Of a DNA stretch of 64,000 nucleotides, positions 1 to 10,177 are shown in pieces. The DNA comes from Nostoc linckia FACHB-104 (lineage in GTDB: Bacteria > Cyanobacteriota > Cyanobacteriia > Cyanobacteriales > Nostocaceae): assembly GCF_014696615.1 (NCBI RefSeq), contig NZ_JACJQJ010000032.1:1-64000 (forward strand), read 5' to 3'. Position 1 is the stretch's first letter, and each line of letters starts with the position of its first letter. The notes beneath the pieces were generated by a model. The model saw only the letters and a program-made list of their open reading frames with translations. It was not told where the DNA came from and ran no database searches. A program made the position numbers and the translations under genes.

Positions 1-1504
<1,504 letters not shown>

Positions 1505-1542
1505 TTCTCAAGCTTTCTTTCATCACTGACAATCAATTTTTT

Positions 1543-1572
1543 AAGCTCTTGTGTAAAAACAAGAGCTTTTTT
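1543..1572 (+). terminator. Intrinsic terminator after psbC
   Basis: AGCTCTTGT (1544-1552) pairs with ACAAGAGCT (1559-1567) and is followed directly by a T run to 1572. It lies between convergent psbC and polA; an A run on the left side could make it work in both directions. Confidence 0.85.
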
Positions 1573-1634
1573 ATGACTATTTCTTTGAATTAACCCTTTC
1601 CCTTTTTCACCCTTAACAGAACTTAATTAAATCA

Positions 1635-4571
1635 TCACTTAGTTTCCATCCAATTTTCACCTGCACGTACATCTACCAGTAATGGAACACTCAACTTAAC
1701 TGCATCTTCCATTGCTGACTTAATTTGTGGTTGCAATTCTTCCCACTCTTGGCGTGGAACTTCAAACACTAATTCATCATGAACTTGTAATAACAATCGT
1801 GCCTGATATTTACTTAAAATCTCATGGAGTTTCACCATTGCAATTTTGATAATATCGGCACTAGAACCTTGAATTGGTGCATTAGCAGCAGAACGCAGTA
1901 AACCAGCATCATAAGCACCCAAATTCTTTAATTTACTCAAATCAATCTCTTCTGGATTGCTACCTTTTAATTTGCGTAAACTATTGCTGGTAAATTCAAC
2001 ATAACGACGACGACCTAAAATTGTTTCTACATAACCTTGGGCGATCGCTTCTTTTTTGACACGTTCTAAATATGTAAATACTTGTGCATAGCGTTCGTTA
2101 AATCGCTTAATAAATTCGTTGGCGTTGGCTTTATCTACTCCAGTTGAACGCGCAAATTTTAAAGAACCCATGCCATAAATTACGCCGAAGTTGATGGTTT
2201 TTGCTAACCTACGTTCGTCTGATGTGACATCTTCTTTTTCAAACACTAAGCGCGCCGTTACAGTATGAATATCTTCATTCTGTTGATAGGCTTGGACTAA
2301 AACTGGTTCTTGGCTTAAATGAGCCAAAATTCTTAACTCGATTTGTGAGTAATCAGCAGCTACCATTAACCAGCTTGATTCGGGCAAAAATGCTTTACGA
2401 ATTTGGCGACTAAAAGCTGTCCGAATAGGAATATTTTGTAAATTGGGGTTAGAGGAAGATAATCTCCCAGTAGATGTTGCTGCTTGGTTAAAATCTGTAT
2501 GCACTCTATGAGTTTTTTCGCTTACCAATGCTGGCAAAGCATCCACATAAGTAGACTTTAATTTAGATAAAGTACGATACTCAATAATGGCCTCAAGAAA
2601 ACCATTTTCCGGATAATTTTCTTGCAGTTTCTCTAAAGTTGCTGCATCTGTAGAGTAACCTGTTTGAATTTTGCGCGAATACTTAGTACTTAACCCTAAT
2701 TTTTCAAACAATATATAACTTAATTGTTTGGGAGAACCTAAGTTAAATTTTTCGCCAGCTATTTCTGTAGCCTGTTCTTCCCACTTTGCTAAATCAATTT
2801 CTAACTGCTGGGAAAGTTCTTTGAGATAGGCAGAATCAATGCGAATACCTGTGTATTCCATCTCTGCTAAAACTTCTTCTAGAGGCTGTTCTACTTCCAG
2901 AAATAACTTATGTAAAGCCGGAATTTGCTCTAGTTCCTCACGTAATTTCGGTACTAATCCAAATGTAGAATAGACATCCATCCCGCAGTAATCTGCAACA
3001 GTGGGAATATCTAAGTCAGCAATATTTTTGCCTTTAGGAACTAAATCTACATAACTTTTGGCAGTTAAACCTAAATATCTGTAAGCTAAATCACTCAAAT
3101 TGTGGCTACCATCTGGATTTAGCAAGTAACTGGCTAACATAGTATCAAAAACCACTCCTGCCAATTTTATGCCTTGACACCGTAGAACCAAGCGGTCAAA
3201 TTTGGCATTTTGCAAAGCTTTAGGATAATTAGCACTTTCCAGAATTGGACGTAGTGCTGCTAGTACTTTATCTAGCTCTAAATTATTCCCTGTTTTGTGA
3301 CCAACAGGAATATACGCCATATCATCCTGGTTGCTTCCCCAACAACAACCAATCCCTACTAAAGCAGCGTCTCGTGGTTCTAAATCAGTAGTTTCTGTAT
3401 CCCAAGCAACGGGTGTCTCTAGATTGGTAAATTGTTGTAAGAGATTTACTAACTCAATAAGTTTCGCTTCGCTATCAATAATACGTGGTTGAATTGCAGA
3501 ATCTGGCTTTTGTTGAACAGCTGCTGTATCAGCAGCACTGAAAAACCACAAATCACCATCATCGTCATTACTGTTAATTTGTGCTGTTGTTGCTGGTGCT
3601 GGAACTTCTGTAACTTCTGCAACTTGTCCGCCAAATTTTTGCTGCAGTTCGTTAATTTGTTTTAAGAAGCGATTGAATTCTAATTTTTCTAAAATTGGAA
3701 CGAGGACGTTTTGATCAAATCCTGTTAATTTACAATCTTCTAAATTAACTTCTAAAGGAACATCTATAACTATTTTTGCTAAATAGTGAGACTTTTGAGC
3801 ATCTTCTTGCCCTTCTACGAGTTTTTTATGAGTTGCGCCTTTAATTTCATCTAATGCAGCATAAATTTTTTCTAGGGAACCGTAGGTACTAAGTAGCTGT
3901 ACTGCTGTTTTTTCCCCAATTCCTTTAACGCCAGGAATATTATCTGATTTGTCACCACATAGAGCTTTAAAATCCACAACTTGCTCAGGTAAGACACCAA
4001 GCTTTTCTTTAACTTGTTCCGGGCCAAATTCTGTGATGCCATTTGTAGAGCGCTTCCAGGCATCTGGACTAAAATTTAAAACGGTGATTTGTTTTTCTAA
4101 ATCTATAAGTTGAAATAAATCGCGATCGCCTGTGAGAATTTTCACTTTATACCCAGCTGCAGTAGCTAGCTGTGCTAAAGTTCCCAGCACATCATCTGCT
4201 TCGTAACCAGGAGCCGTAAAAATCGGCAGATTGAAGCCTGCAAGCAACTCATGTAAATTTTTCAAATCCGGTACAAAATCTTCTGGTGTACCAGGGCGAT
4301 CGGCTTTATAGGTATCGTCTGCTTCATGACGGAAAGTCGGTAAGCCCAAATCAAACGCGATCGCCATAGCCAGTGGCTGTTGTGTTGTCATGACTTCCAG
4401 CAGGGACTTGATAAAGCCAAAACATACACTGGTAGGAATCCCCGTTTTTGTACGTAGTCCACCGTCTCGTCCCTTAGCAAAAGCAAAGTAAGAACGAAAG
4501 GCTAGCGAGTGTCCATCTACGAGGATGAATGTGGGGCGTGTTGCTGTTGTAGAAGAAGAAGTTTGAGACAT
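1635..4571 (-). CDS. polA: DNA polymerase I
   Basis: DNA polymerase I fills gaps and removes RNA primers during replication and repair. The 978-residue protein has all three domains. The 5' nuclease domain is at about 1-300. The 3'-5' exonuclease domain is at about 370-570 and keeps its acidic residues: DTE in motif I, NAKFD in motif II and the YCGMD motif. The polymerase domain is C-terminal, with motif A (DYSQIELR), motif B (RRLAKTINFGVIYG) and motif C (QVHDE near residue 930). Proofreading therefore looks intact, unlike in Taq-type enzymes. The ATG start gives MSQTSSS, a short tail ahead of the conserved ILVDGHSLAFRS. The gene converges on psbC and stands alone. Confidence 0.96.
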   Translation of the reverse strand: MSQTSSSTTATRPTFILVDGHSLAFRSYFAFAKGRDGGLRTKTGIPTSVCFGFIKSLLEVMTTQQPLAMAIAFDLGLPTFRHEADDTYKADRPGTPEDFVPDLKNLHELLAGFNLPIFTAPGYEADDVLGTLAQLATAAGYKVKILTGDRDLFQLIDLEKQITVLNFSPDAWKRSTNGITEFGPEQVKEKLGVLPEQVVDFKALCGDKSDNIPGVKGIGEKTAVQLLSTYGSLEKIYAALDEIKGATHKKLVEGQEDAQKSHYLAKIVIDVPLEVNLEDCKLTGFDQNVLVPILEKLEFNRFLKQINELQQKFGGQVAEVTEVPAPATTAQINSNDDDGDLWFFSAADTAAVQQKPDSAIQPRIIDSEAKLIELVNLLQQFTNLETPVAWDTETTDLEPRDAALVGIGCCWGSNQDDMAYIPVGHKTGNNLELDKVLAALRPILESANYPKALQNAKFDRLVLRCQGIKLAGVVFDTMLASYLLNPDGSHNLSDLAYRYLGLTAKSYVDLVPKGKNIADLDIPTVADYCGMDVYSTFGLVPKLREELEQIPALHKLFLEVEQPLEEVLAEMEYTGIRIDSAYLKELSQQLEIDLAKWEEQATEIAGEKFNLGSPKQLSYILFEKLGLSTKYSRKIQTGYSTDAATLEKLQENYPENGFLEAIIEYRTLSKLKSTYVDALPALVSEKTHRVHTDFNQAATSTGRLSSSNPNLQNIPIRTAFSRQIRKAFLPESSWLMVAADYSQIELRILAHLSQEPVLVQAYQQNEDIHTVTARLVFEKEDVTSDERRLAKTINFGVIYGMGSLKFARSTGVDKANANEFIKRFNERYAQVFTYLERVKKEAIAQGYVETILGRRRYVEFTSNSLRKLKGSNPEEIDLSKLKNLGAYDAGLLRSAANAPIQGSSADIIKIAMVKLHEILSKYQARLLLQVHDELVFEVPRQEWEELQPQIKSAMEDAVKLSVPLLVDVRAGENWMETK

Positions 4572-4940
4572 AGCCTTATTTTAGCTAGAAGCTTACATCC
4601 AAGTACCAACGACGCAGCTTCAGCATCAAAATGATTGCTTGTAGCACAAGTACAGTGCGGCGTAGACATGGCTCTTTTTGAGCAAGAGCAATCATTGTAT
4701 CAGCGCTTCTAGTAGAACAAAAACTGTAAAAACTGAAAATTTACGCTCATTTGACTAATTCAGAAATTTTACCGTTCTCATCATTAAGCTTTTAAATATT
4801 ACTTTTACAGTTACGTTATTTTTCATTACTTCATAAAGTATTTACATAAAATTAGGTATATTCATCAAACCAATAATTAGCATTTTAAAGTTAGAAATAA
4901 ATCAGGAATAGTGCAATCATAGTTTCAGAGAAAATCATCT
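4572..4940. other. Intergenic region, no gene seen
   Basis: AT-rich spacer upstream of polA. An inverted repeat, ATGATTGCT (4631-4639) with AGCAATCAT (4687-4695), could fold into a long hairpin. No coding frame or RNA gene was recognised. Confidence 0.5.
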
Positions 4941-5111
4941 ATGAATTCCAAATTTTTTCAAGCTTTAGCTACTGCTACAACCTTTGCAGGTATTATCGCT
5001 ACAAGTGGAGTAGCTAATGCAGCTTCACTTTCTTTCTCAGCTTCTACAGATTTTGAGCCTACAGATTTCAAGAAAACCTTAAAAAACCGAATCAAAACAT
5101 CAAGTTGTTAG
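4941..5111 (+). pseudogene. Truncated exported protein, choice-of-anchor E type N-terminus
   Basis: A 56-codon frame begins with a clear Sec signal peptide: MNSKFFQ, a hydrophobic stretch, then VANAAS as the likely cleavage site. The following SLSFSASTDFEPTDF resembles the start of the mature part of cyanobacterial secreted proteins of the choice-of-anchor E / PEP-CTERM group, which normally continue for more than 150 residues. Here the frame turns lysine-rich and stops at TAG, so most of the mature protein and its sorting signal are missing. An IS630-type transposase remnant lies about 270 bases downstream, so the truncation probably comes from insertion and later decay. Family assignment is from memory of the motif. 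Confidence 0.5.
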
Positions 5112-5379
5112 ACTTAAGTAAAGTTTTCTGATCACCAAGATTACTAGATCCTCAGATTTAGTAACTTACCAATATCTTGATGACTAGAGAACTATGGTAT
5201 CCAGTTAGAAAGTAAATCTGCAATTTAGATATCAAGTTTTTGATACTCAAATATCATCTTATATACCCGGATTTTAGCTAATCTGGGTCTTTGCATATTT
5301 ACCAGCATACTAATTTAAATTATATTTTCAAAATAGCTACTAGAGAAGAATTACTATCTTGCAGTTGTAATAGTGTGCA

Positions 5380-5622
5380 CATAAAGTCGAAGAGATTAAG
5401 CCTTTAATTGAATCTGTTGGAGCCAGTGTTCTTTATCTATCTCCTTATTCTCCCGAATTCAATCCCATCGAGCATTGGTGGTCACAATTAAAAGCTTTTC
5501 TGAAACAATTTTCTCCCAAGAATGCATCTGTAGTTGATGGTTTAATTAAAATTGCTCTGAAATTAGTTAATCCAAAGCATCTAAAAAATTGGTTTACTAA
5601 TTGTTGTTACTGTACCTCATAA
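5380..5622 (+). pseudogene. IS630-family transposase, C-terminal remnant
   Basis: An open stretch of 80 codons without its own start encodes the end of a DDE transposase. HKVEEIKPLIES is followed by LYLSPYSPEFNPIEHWW, the YSPEFNPIE signature containing the last catalytic Glu of IS630/Tc1-like enzymes, and ends at TAA. The N-terminal helix-turn-helix and the first two catalytic Asp residues are absent, so it cannot be active. It sits between the truncated exported-protein gene and the HAD gene, marking an old insertion. I could not define terminal inverted repeats. Confidence 0.8.
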
Positions 5623-5661
5623 ACCTCAAATACGCTGTAAGTTCAAATCTTGGGGATTTTT

Positions 5662-6537
5662 ATGTCTAAAGCATCTGCTCAGAATCTTGCATCTACTGAT
5701 AATCAGTCTGTAGCTCAAGCAGAGATTAAACTATTGGTTCTAGATATCGATGGTACGATTTCTGGCAAGTCTAACACCATTAGCAAACCCGTAAAGCGAG
5801 CGATCGCCGCCGCACAAGCAAGAGGAATTCAAGTGGCGATCGCAACTGGTAGAATGTATCGTTCAGCTTTACGCTTTCACGAAGCTATTGGTTCTGTCTT
5901 ACCCTTAGCAGCTTATCAGGGTGCTTGGATTCAAGACCCTGCTACCCAAAACATTCATCGTCATTTGACTGTTTCTCGGGAAATTGCTCACCAGCTACTA
6001 GATTATTTTGAGCAGCCAGAGTTGCGATCGCTGTTATCTGTGCATTTTTATATCAATGACCAGCTGTATGTGCGGGAATTAACCAGAGAAACCAAAATTT
6101 ACGCTCAACGTTCTGGGATTACCGCGACTCCTGTGGGCGATTTACGTCAAGTTTTAACAAATGAACCCACAAAAGTTTTGGCTTTGTGTGATGACACCGA
6201 TGTCATAGACAGGATATTAGGCAATTTACGCAGCCAATACACCCCCGCTGAACTTTACCTCACAACATCAGTTGCAACCTTCTTTGAGGCGACTCACGCC
6301 TCTGTAAATAAGGGAACCGCAGTGCGTTACCTAGCCGAAGAATTACTAGGATTACAAGCTGCTAACGTCATGACTATTGGAGATAACTTCAATGATGTAG
6401 AAATGTTAGAGTATGCTGGCATTGGTGTCGCTATGGGTAATGCTCCCGCAGGAGTGCAAGCGATCGCTAAGTGGGTAGCTCCTACTGTAGAGGAAGATGG
6501 AGCAGCTGTAGCAATTGAACAATTTTTACTATCTTAG
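5662..6537 (+). CDS. Cof-type HAD-family phosphatase
   Basis: A haloacid dehalogenase superfamily hydrolase of the Cof/YbiV type (class IIB cap), cytosolic Mg-dependent phosphatases acting on sugar phosphates or flavin precursors. Motif I is VLDIDGTI near residue 26, with the nucleophilic Asp. Motif II is the Thr of ATGRM, and motif IV is GDNFNDVEML with the metal-binding Asp residues. Between motifs II and III lies a cap of about 100 residues, as expected. The frame is open from a TTG at 5650, but I choose ATG 5662 (MSKASAQ), giving 291 residues. Substrate cannot be read from sequence. Confidence 0.88.
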   Translation: MSKASAQNLASTDNQSVAQAEIKLLVLDIDGTISGKSNTISKPVKRAIAAAQARGIQVAIATGRMYRSALRFHEAIGSVLPLAAYQGAWIQDPATQNIHRHLTVSREIAHQLLDYFEQPELRSLLSVHFYINDQLYVRELTRETKIYAQRSGITATPVGDLRQVLTNEPTKVLALCDDTDVIDRILGNLRSQYTPAELYLTTSVATFFEATHASVNKGTAVRYLAEELLGLQAANVMTIGDNFNDVEMLEYAGIGVAMGNAPAGVQAIAKWVAPTVEEDGAAVAIEQFLLS

Positions 6538-6563
6538 GAGCAAACTCTTAAAATTTAATTCTG

Positions 6564-6569
6564 TATAAA
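6564..6569 (+). promoter_or_regulatory. Candidate -10 box of a small RNA
   Basis: TATAAA preceded by TG (an extended -10 form) lies seven to ten bases before a GGACACC start. It fits a transcript beginning near 6577 and running into the hairpin described next. No convincing -35 was seen. Confidence 0.4.
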
Positions 6570-6576
6570 ATCAGAA

Positions 6577-6690
6577 AGGACACCGACGACTGGCCGTGTT
6601 TCGTCTCGGTGCCCCTGCTGGTTCGCTCCTCACACACCAGATAATATATCCGATGATATTGATTGAGTCAATATCTGCTTTGTAAATTTT
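6577..6690 (+). ncRNA. Candidate Yfr1-like small RNA
   Basis: The gap after the HAD gene holds a run of RNA-like structure. CACCGA (6581-6586), a bulged C, then GAC pair with GTC-TCGGTG (6603-6611) to form a 9-bp hairpin. Next comes CTCCTCACAC (6626-6635), which matches ten of the eleven bases of the ultraconserved ACUCCUCACAC core of the cyanobacterial RNA Yfr1. A short CTGGT/ACCAG pair could enclose this core. A second perfect hairpin, GATATTGA/TCAATATC (about 6655-6675), follows and may be the 3' end, though its U tract is weak. In known Yfr1 the core is single-stranded between two hairpins, so the order agrees but total length is on the long side. The exact 3' end is a guess. Confidence 0.45.
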
Positions 6691-6849
6691 TATTTATTTC
6701 TTTAGTGAGTTTACTGAGAAATCAACAAATTTTCTATTTCAGAATGTTGTCCTATTTTTAATAACTTTGTGTTTGAGAAAAAGCGAACAGCTTTCTATTG
6801 AACACTTTTTACCTTTCTTGTTGCCAATAAGTATATTAAGAAAACTTTC

Positions 6850-7809
6850 TCATAATTCTCTGGGAGCAAATAACCCCAGTTTTTCTTCTAGTAAAAACCT
6901 GAACACAGATTGAGTCACCATCAATAATCCCAATCTGGCTTGAGCTAGTTCTGGTGAGGTAGTTTTAACTTTGCCCCAAATGCGGCACTCGCGCCAGAAG
7001 TTTTCAAAGGCTTGACTTAAATTCAGCGCCGCTTTTGCCCAGTTAACGGTGCTGTTAATAGGATGACACTCTAAATCATCCACCACTTGCACCAACTCTC
7101 CAATCAGATGACCTTCAGCTAAGTGATGGAGGCGAAGTTTTTGCTCGCTATCTAGCCAAGGTATGGGAGTAGGACAGCTAACACTCAAATAAGCTGGTGC
7201 TAAATTGCTTAGTGATGTTTTTTGCTGGGCAATATTTTTGTCTGTATCTAAAAGCACTTCTTGCAGTTGAATTAATCCTTCTCGGTGCGCCTGTTGCAAC
7301 ATCGAGTAGCAGCGCGCATGGGCGTTTTGTACAGCAAATAAGCTATCTGAATTGTTTATGGGGAGATTTTTATCGCTGGCAATTTTCCGTTCCCTAAAAA
7401 TTCCCATAGGGAGATTTTGTAACCAAGCCGCTAAAGCAGAGTGAGTCAATTCCAAATGAATCCAGCCAGGGGGAACAATTTCGATACGAAAAACGTCCCC
7501 ATCCAACTCTGATAAATTAGCAGCGATCGACTGAGCTATATCTAAAGATTTTTGATTCTGAGATTTTTCTAACTTGAGAGCTACACCCGAAATATATAAA
7601 ATTCTTTTATCATCTCTACCTTTATATAGAGGAAATTTCGCATCTTTTATGCTGTCTAATTCTGTATTCCAGGTATAAACACTCAGTGATTTCCACAGAT
7701 GACTGTATATTAACCGTTTTATAGCTGTGTATTTGCTAACTAGTAAATTAAAATGCACGTAGTTATTAATGAAGACAGCTTTATCGCCAATGTATCGATT
7801 TTCTGTCAT
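6850..7809 (-). CDS. DALR anticodon-binding domain protein (ArgS-like C-terminus)
   Basis: A 319-residue protein whose C-terminal half resembles the DALR anticodon-binding domain of arginyl-tRNA synthetase: QNAHARCYSMLQQA matches the ArgS region that begins with AHAR, and the end LLEEKLGLFAPREL matches the ArgS tail. There is no HIGH or KMSKS motif and no catalytic Rossmann domain, so it is not a synthetase. Standalone DALR proteins are common in cyanobacteria, and their function is not established. The N-terminal 60 residues are divergent. The ATG at 7809 is the only good start. It is divergent from devH. Confidence 0.75.
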   Translation of the reverse strand: MTENRYIGDKAVFINNYVHFNLLVSKYTAIKRLIYSHLWKSLSVYTWNTELDSIKDAKFPLYKGRDDKRILYISGVALKLEKSQNQKSLDIAQSIAANLSELDGDVFRIEIVPPGWIHLELTHSALAAWLQNLPMGIFRERKIASDKNLPINNSDSLFAVQNAHARCYSMLQQAHREGLIQLQEVLLDTDKNIAQQKTSLSNLAPAYLSVSCPTPIPWLDSEQKLRLHHLAEGHLIGELVQVVDDLECHPINSTVNWAKAALNLSQAFENFWRECRIWGKVKTTSPELAQARLGLLMVTQSVFRFLLEEKLGLFAPREL

Positions 7810-7889
7810 CTATCAAAAGTTATAAGTTTCTTCTAGATAAAGAAAAATGAGAGTAGAATAAAATTTGATGAATATTCAATGAATAGAGG

Positions 7890-7903
7890 GTAAACTTTAC
7901 TAC
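7890..7903 (+). promoter_or_regulatory. NtcA-type site upstream of devH
   Basis: GTA-AACTTTAC-TAC fits the consensus GTA-N8-TAC of NtcA, the global nitrogen regulator. A -10-like TATAAC follows at 7924-7929, 20 bases after the site, close to the spacing of class II NtcA-activated promoters. The site is about 127 bases before the devH ATG. Confidence 0.6.
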
Positions 7904-8029
7904 CATCATTGTACAGTAAGAAGTATAACAAAAGAGTAGGGAGTAATTTCCTTTCTATTCTTTGAATGGCTGGCGCTGTTAGGCGTTAAGCCGAACTCGC
8001 CAACACAAAGACACTCCTTGCACCTTTTT

Positions 8030-8788
8030 ATGTCGTCTTTGTCTTCAGCCGAACGCTCTTTGTTACCTATGCAATCTCCATCCTCTTTTTCCGAGGCTTC
8101 ACGTCCGTTTTTGACTTGGCAACGAATTCTTGATTGGGCTCAAGAACACTACCGCTGCCGCACCTTCAGCAAAGATGAGCGCATTCCAGCTCGCCCTGGA
8201 TTGCTATATTTGGTGCAAAGGGGTGCGATCCGGATGGTAGGAACCGCTCAAGTCAGCGCTACTGCTAGTCAGTTAACATCTCGACGCATTAACAGAACCC
8301 CAGAAGAAGCTTTCTTGGGTTTTGTTGGAGCCGGACAACCGTTTGAAATTGTTGCTCAATCTCCATTCACACTCCAGGCTTACGCTCATGTAGACCAAAC
8401 AGCGGTGCTGTGGATGTACTGGCACGACTTAGATAACTGGCCCCACTTCCGTCGCGAAGTGATGGATGCCTTCCGCTATCAGCACCAACGTAAGTTGCTG
8501 TGGCTGAGTGCTTTGGGACAACGCCGCACAATTGACCGACTCTTAGGATTCCTCACCTTGTTAATTGAGGAATATGGCGAGCCGGCAATGAGCGAAACTG
8601 ACCCCGATGTAATTCGTGGCTATTGCCTGCCTTTCCCCCTGACCCATGCCCAAATTGGTAGTGCCATCGGTTCAACTCGTGTTACTGTTACCCGTTTGAT
8701 GGGCAAATTACGTCAGCGTGGCTTAATCCTGACCCAAGGGGATAATTTGATTTGCTTACCAGCAGAGTCCATTAATCGAGCTAGCTAA
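8030..8788 (+). CDS. devH: CRP/FNR-family regulator, DevH type
   Basis: A DNA-binding regulator of the CRP/FNR/NtcA family, 252 residues. The N-terminal half is a cupin-like effector domain (RPGLLYLVQRGAIRMVGTAQ), followed by a long dimerisation helix. The C-terminal winged helix-turn-helix is LTHAQIGSAIGSTRVTVTRLMGKL, with the recognition helix reading STRVTVTRL. It is not NtcA itself, whose sequence differs. In Anabaena DevH is needed for heterocyst function (formation of the glycolipid layer). The name rests on family and on gene order next to rbcR, NnrU and ndhF/ndhD, which I recall from Anabaena. The frame extends to a TTG at 8018; ATG 8030 is preferred. An NtcA-type site lies upstream. 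Confidence 0.72.
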   Translation: MSSLSSAERSLLPMQSPSSFSEASRPFLTWQRILDWAQEHYRCRTFSKDERIPARPGLLYLVQRGAIRMVGTAQVSATASQLTSRRINRTPEEAFLGFVGAGQPFEIVAQSPFTLQAYAHVDQTAVLWMYWHDLDNWPHFRREVMDAFRYQHQRKLLWLSALGQRRTIDRLLGFLTLLIEEYGEPAMSETDPDVIRGYCLPFPLTHAQIGSAIGSTRVTVTRLMGKLRQRGLILTQGDNLICLPAESINRAS

Positions 8789-8817
8789 AGCTCAGATCTG
8801 CTAATCAATAGCAGGTG

Positions 8818-9864
8818 TCAGCGAATTCTGACAAACCCAGCTTGGGTAATCAATTCCTGCCCCTGCTCAGTTAGAAGTAAGTTGGCATAAGCAACACCTG
8901 CTTGCTGCTCGGTTTGACCAGTCTGTTTGACCACCACAAACAGATTGCGTGTAATCGGGTATTTTCCGGATTGGAAAGCCTCAATGTTCAATTTGTTTCT
9001 TTTACCAGGACATTCAGTCGGGAGGACAAATGGTTCTTGGTAAGGAGCAACGTATGCCCCTTGCGTCCGCCCCAACGGCAAGGGTCTAATTGAGCATTGA
9101 GTAACCACCTCTGGGGCAGAAGCGTAATAGATACCGCCAGGACTACCAGCCAATTTTTGTAAGGCTTGGGTGGTTGTGGAAATAAATTCCACCTGCGATC
9201 CGAAAGATTGACCACCCAAGATGTCTTGGACAAAAAGCTCTACTGTACCGCCATCAGTAATGCGGCGAGAATAAGCTTTAATTGGAATATTTGGGCCACC
9301 AACTTGGCTCCAATTGTTAATTTTGCCAGTGTAAATAGACTTCAGTTGGTCTAAAGTCAGCCCTGGTATATTAAGGTTGGCATTAACTGCTACAGCTAAT
9401 CCATCGATTGCCACGGGAATTTGATTGAGGCTAAAACCACGTTGCTGGGCCCGGCTTAATTCTTGATCAAGAAGTGGTCTAGAGGATTGGGCAAATGCTA
9501 GTTGACCATCGATGAGTGACTGTATACCAGTACTAGAACCAGGCGTTGCATTGCTAGGCTCTACATAACGCAAGCGAAACTCAGGTCTGGTAGCTGTAAT
9601 TGCTGAGTCAACCGTCAGCCGAATTGGTGCCCAAGATGTGCTACCTCCATAGTTAAATAATCCTGTAGGGACATTTTGGACAGTAGCAAAACTTTTGCTG
9701 CTAGATTTTTCTGTTGTTGTCTGGGGCTGATTTGTATTGCGAGAAATACTTTGATTAAGATTAAAATTATTATTTCGGGTAAACCACCAAAAAGCACCAG
9801 CTACTAACCCAACGGTGATTAATAGAGACAAAACCAGAATAGGAGTTTCATTTTTTTGAGACAT
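8818..9864 (-). CDS. PstS-like substrate-binding protein (first copy)
   Basis: A 348-residue periplasmic-binding-protein-like protein (PBP_like_2 / PstS group) anchored by one N-terminal membrane segment (ILVLSLLITVGLVAGAFWWF) rather than a cleaved signal. The ligand region starts GLFNYGGSTSWAPI, where the GGST turn is typical of phosphate binders, and continues with STGIQSLIDGQLAFAQSSR. It is a close paralogue of the protein at 10178-11218. No permease or ATPase genes are adjacent, so it may deliver ligand to a transporter elsewhere or act as a sensor. No Pho box was seen upstream. It converges on devH, whose stop is 29 bases away. Phosphate as ligand is inferred. Confidence 0.82.
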   Translation of the reverse strand: MSQKNETPILVLSLLITVGLVAGAFWWFTRNNNFNLNQSISRNTNQPQTTTEKSSSKSFATVQNVPTGLFNYGGSTSWAPIRLTVDSAITATRPEFRLRYVEPSNATPGSSTGIQSLIDGQLAFAQSSRPLLDQELSRAQQRGFSLNQIPVAIDGLAVAVNANLNIPGLTLDQLKSIYTGKINNWSQVGGPNIPIKAYSRRITDGGTVELFVQDILGGQSFGSQVEFISTTTQALQKLAGSPGGIYYASAPEVVTQCSIRPLPLGRTQGAYVAPYQEPFVLPTECPGKRNKLNIEAFQSGKYPITRNLFVVVKQTGQTEQQAGVAYANLLLTEQGQELITQAGFVRIR

Positions 9865-10177
9865 AGCACATTCGCCTGTATGTCGATTAAATACAAGTAG
9901 TGAACGAATTTTTCGATTTTGGAGCCGCTGTGTTGCAGCGTTTCCCTATGCTGTAGCCAGTGGACTGATTTAGGGTTGAATAGTCTCTACTGCACTAGTT
10001 TCTTGCCATTGCCAGAGTGTATGACACTGAAAAGAGAACCGCTATAGTTTTAACTATGGAATAACCGAAATCTTCAATTACATTTTGGGCTGCAAACCTT
10101 TAAGAAGGCTGAGAGTAAATTTAATATCCAAAATTGATTGGCTGTTTGAGACTGTAGTTTAAATAACAAATATTTTA
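9865..10177. other. Spacer between the two PstS-like genes
   Basis: No gene seen. It must hold the promoter of the 8818-9864 gene if that gene is transcribed on its own. No terminator or Pho box was recognised. Confidence 0.4.

Noticed and set aside
5625-5662. tRNA T-arm-like GTTCAAATC
   Set aside because: No matching acceptor, D or anticodon arms surround it; part of the sequence after the IS remnant.
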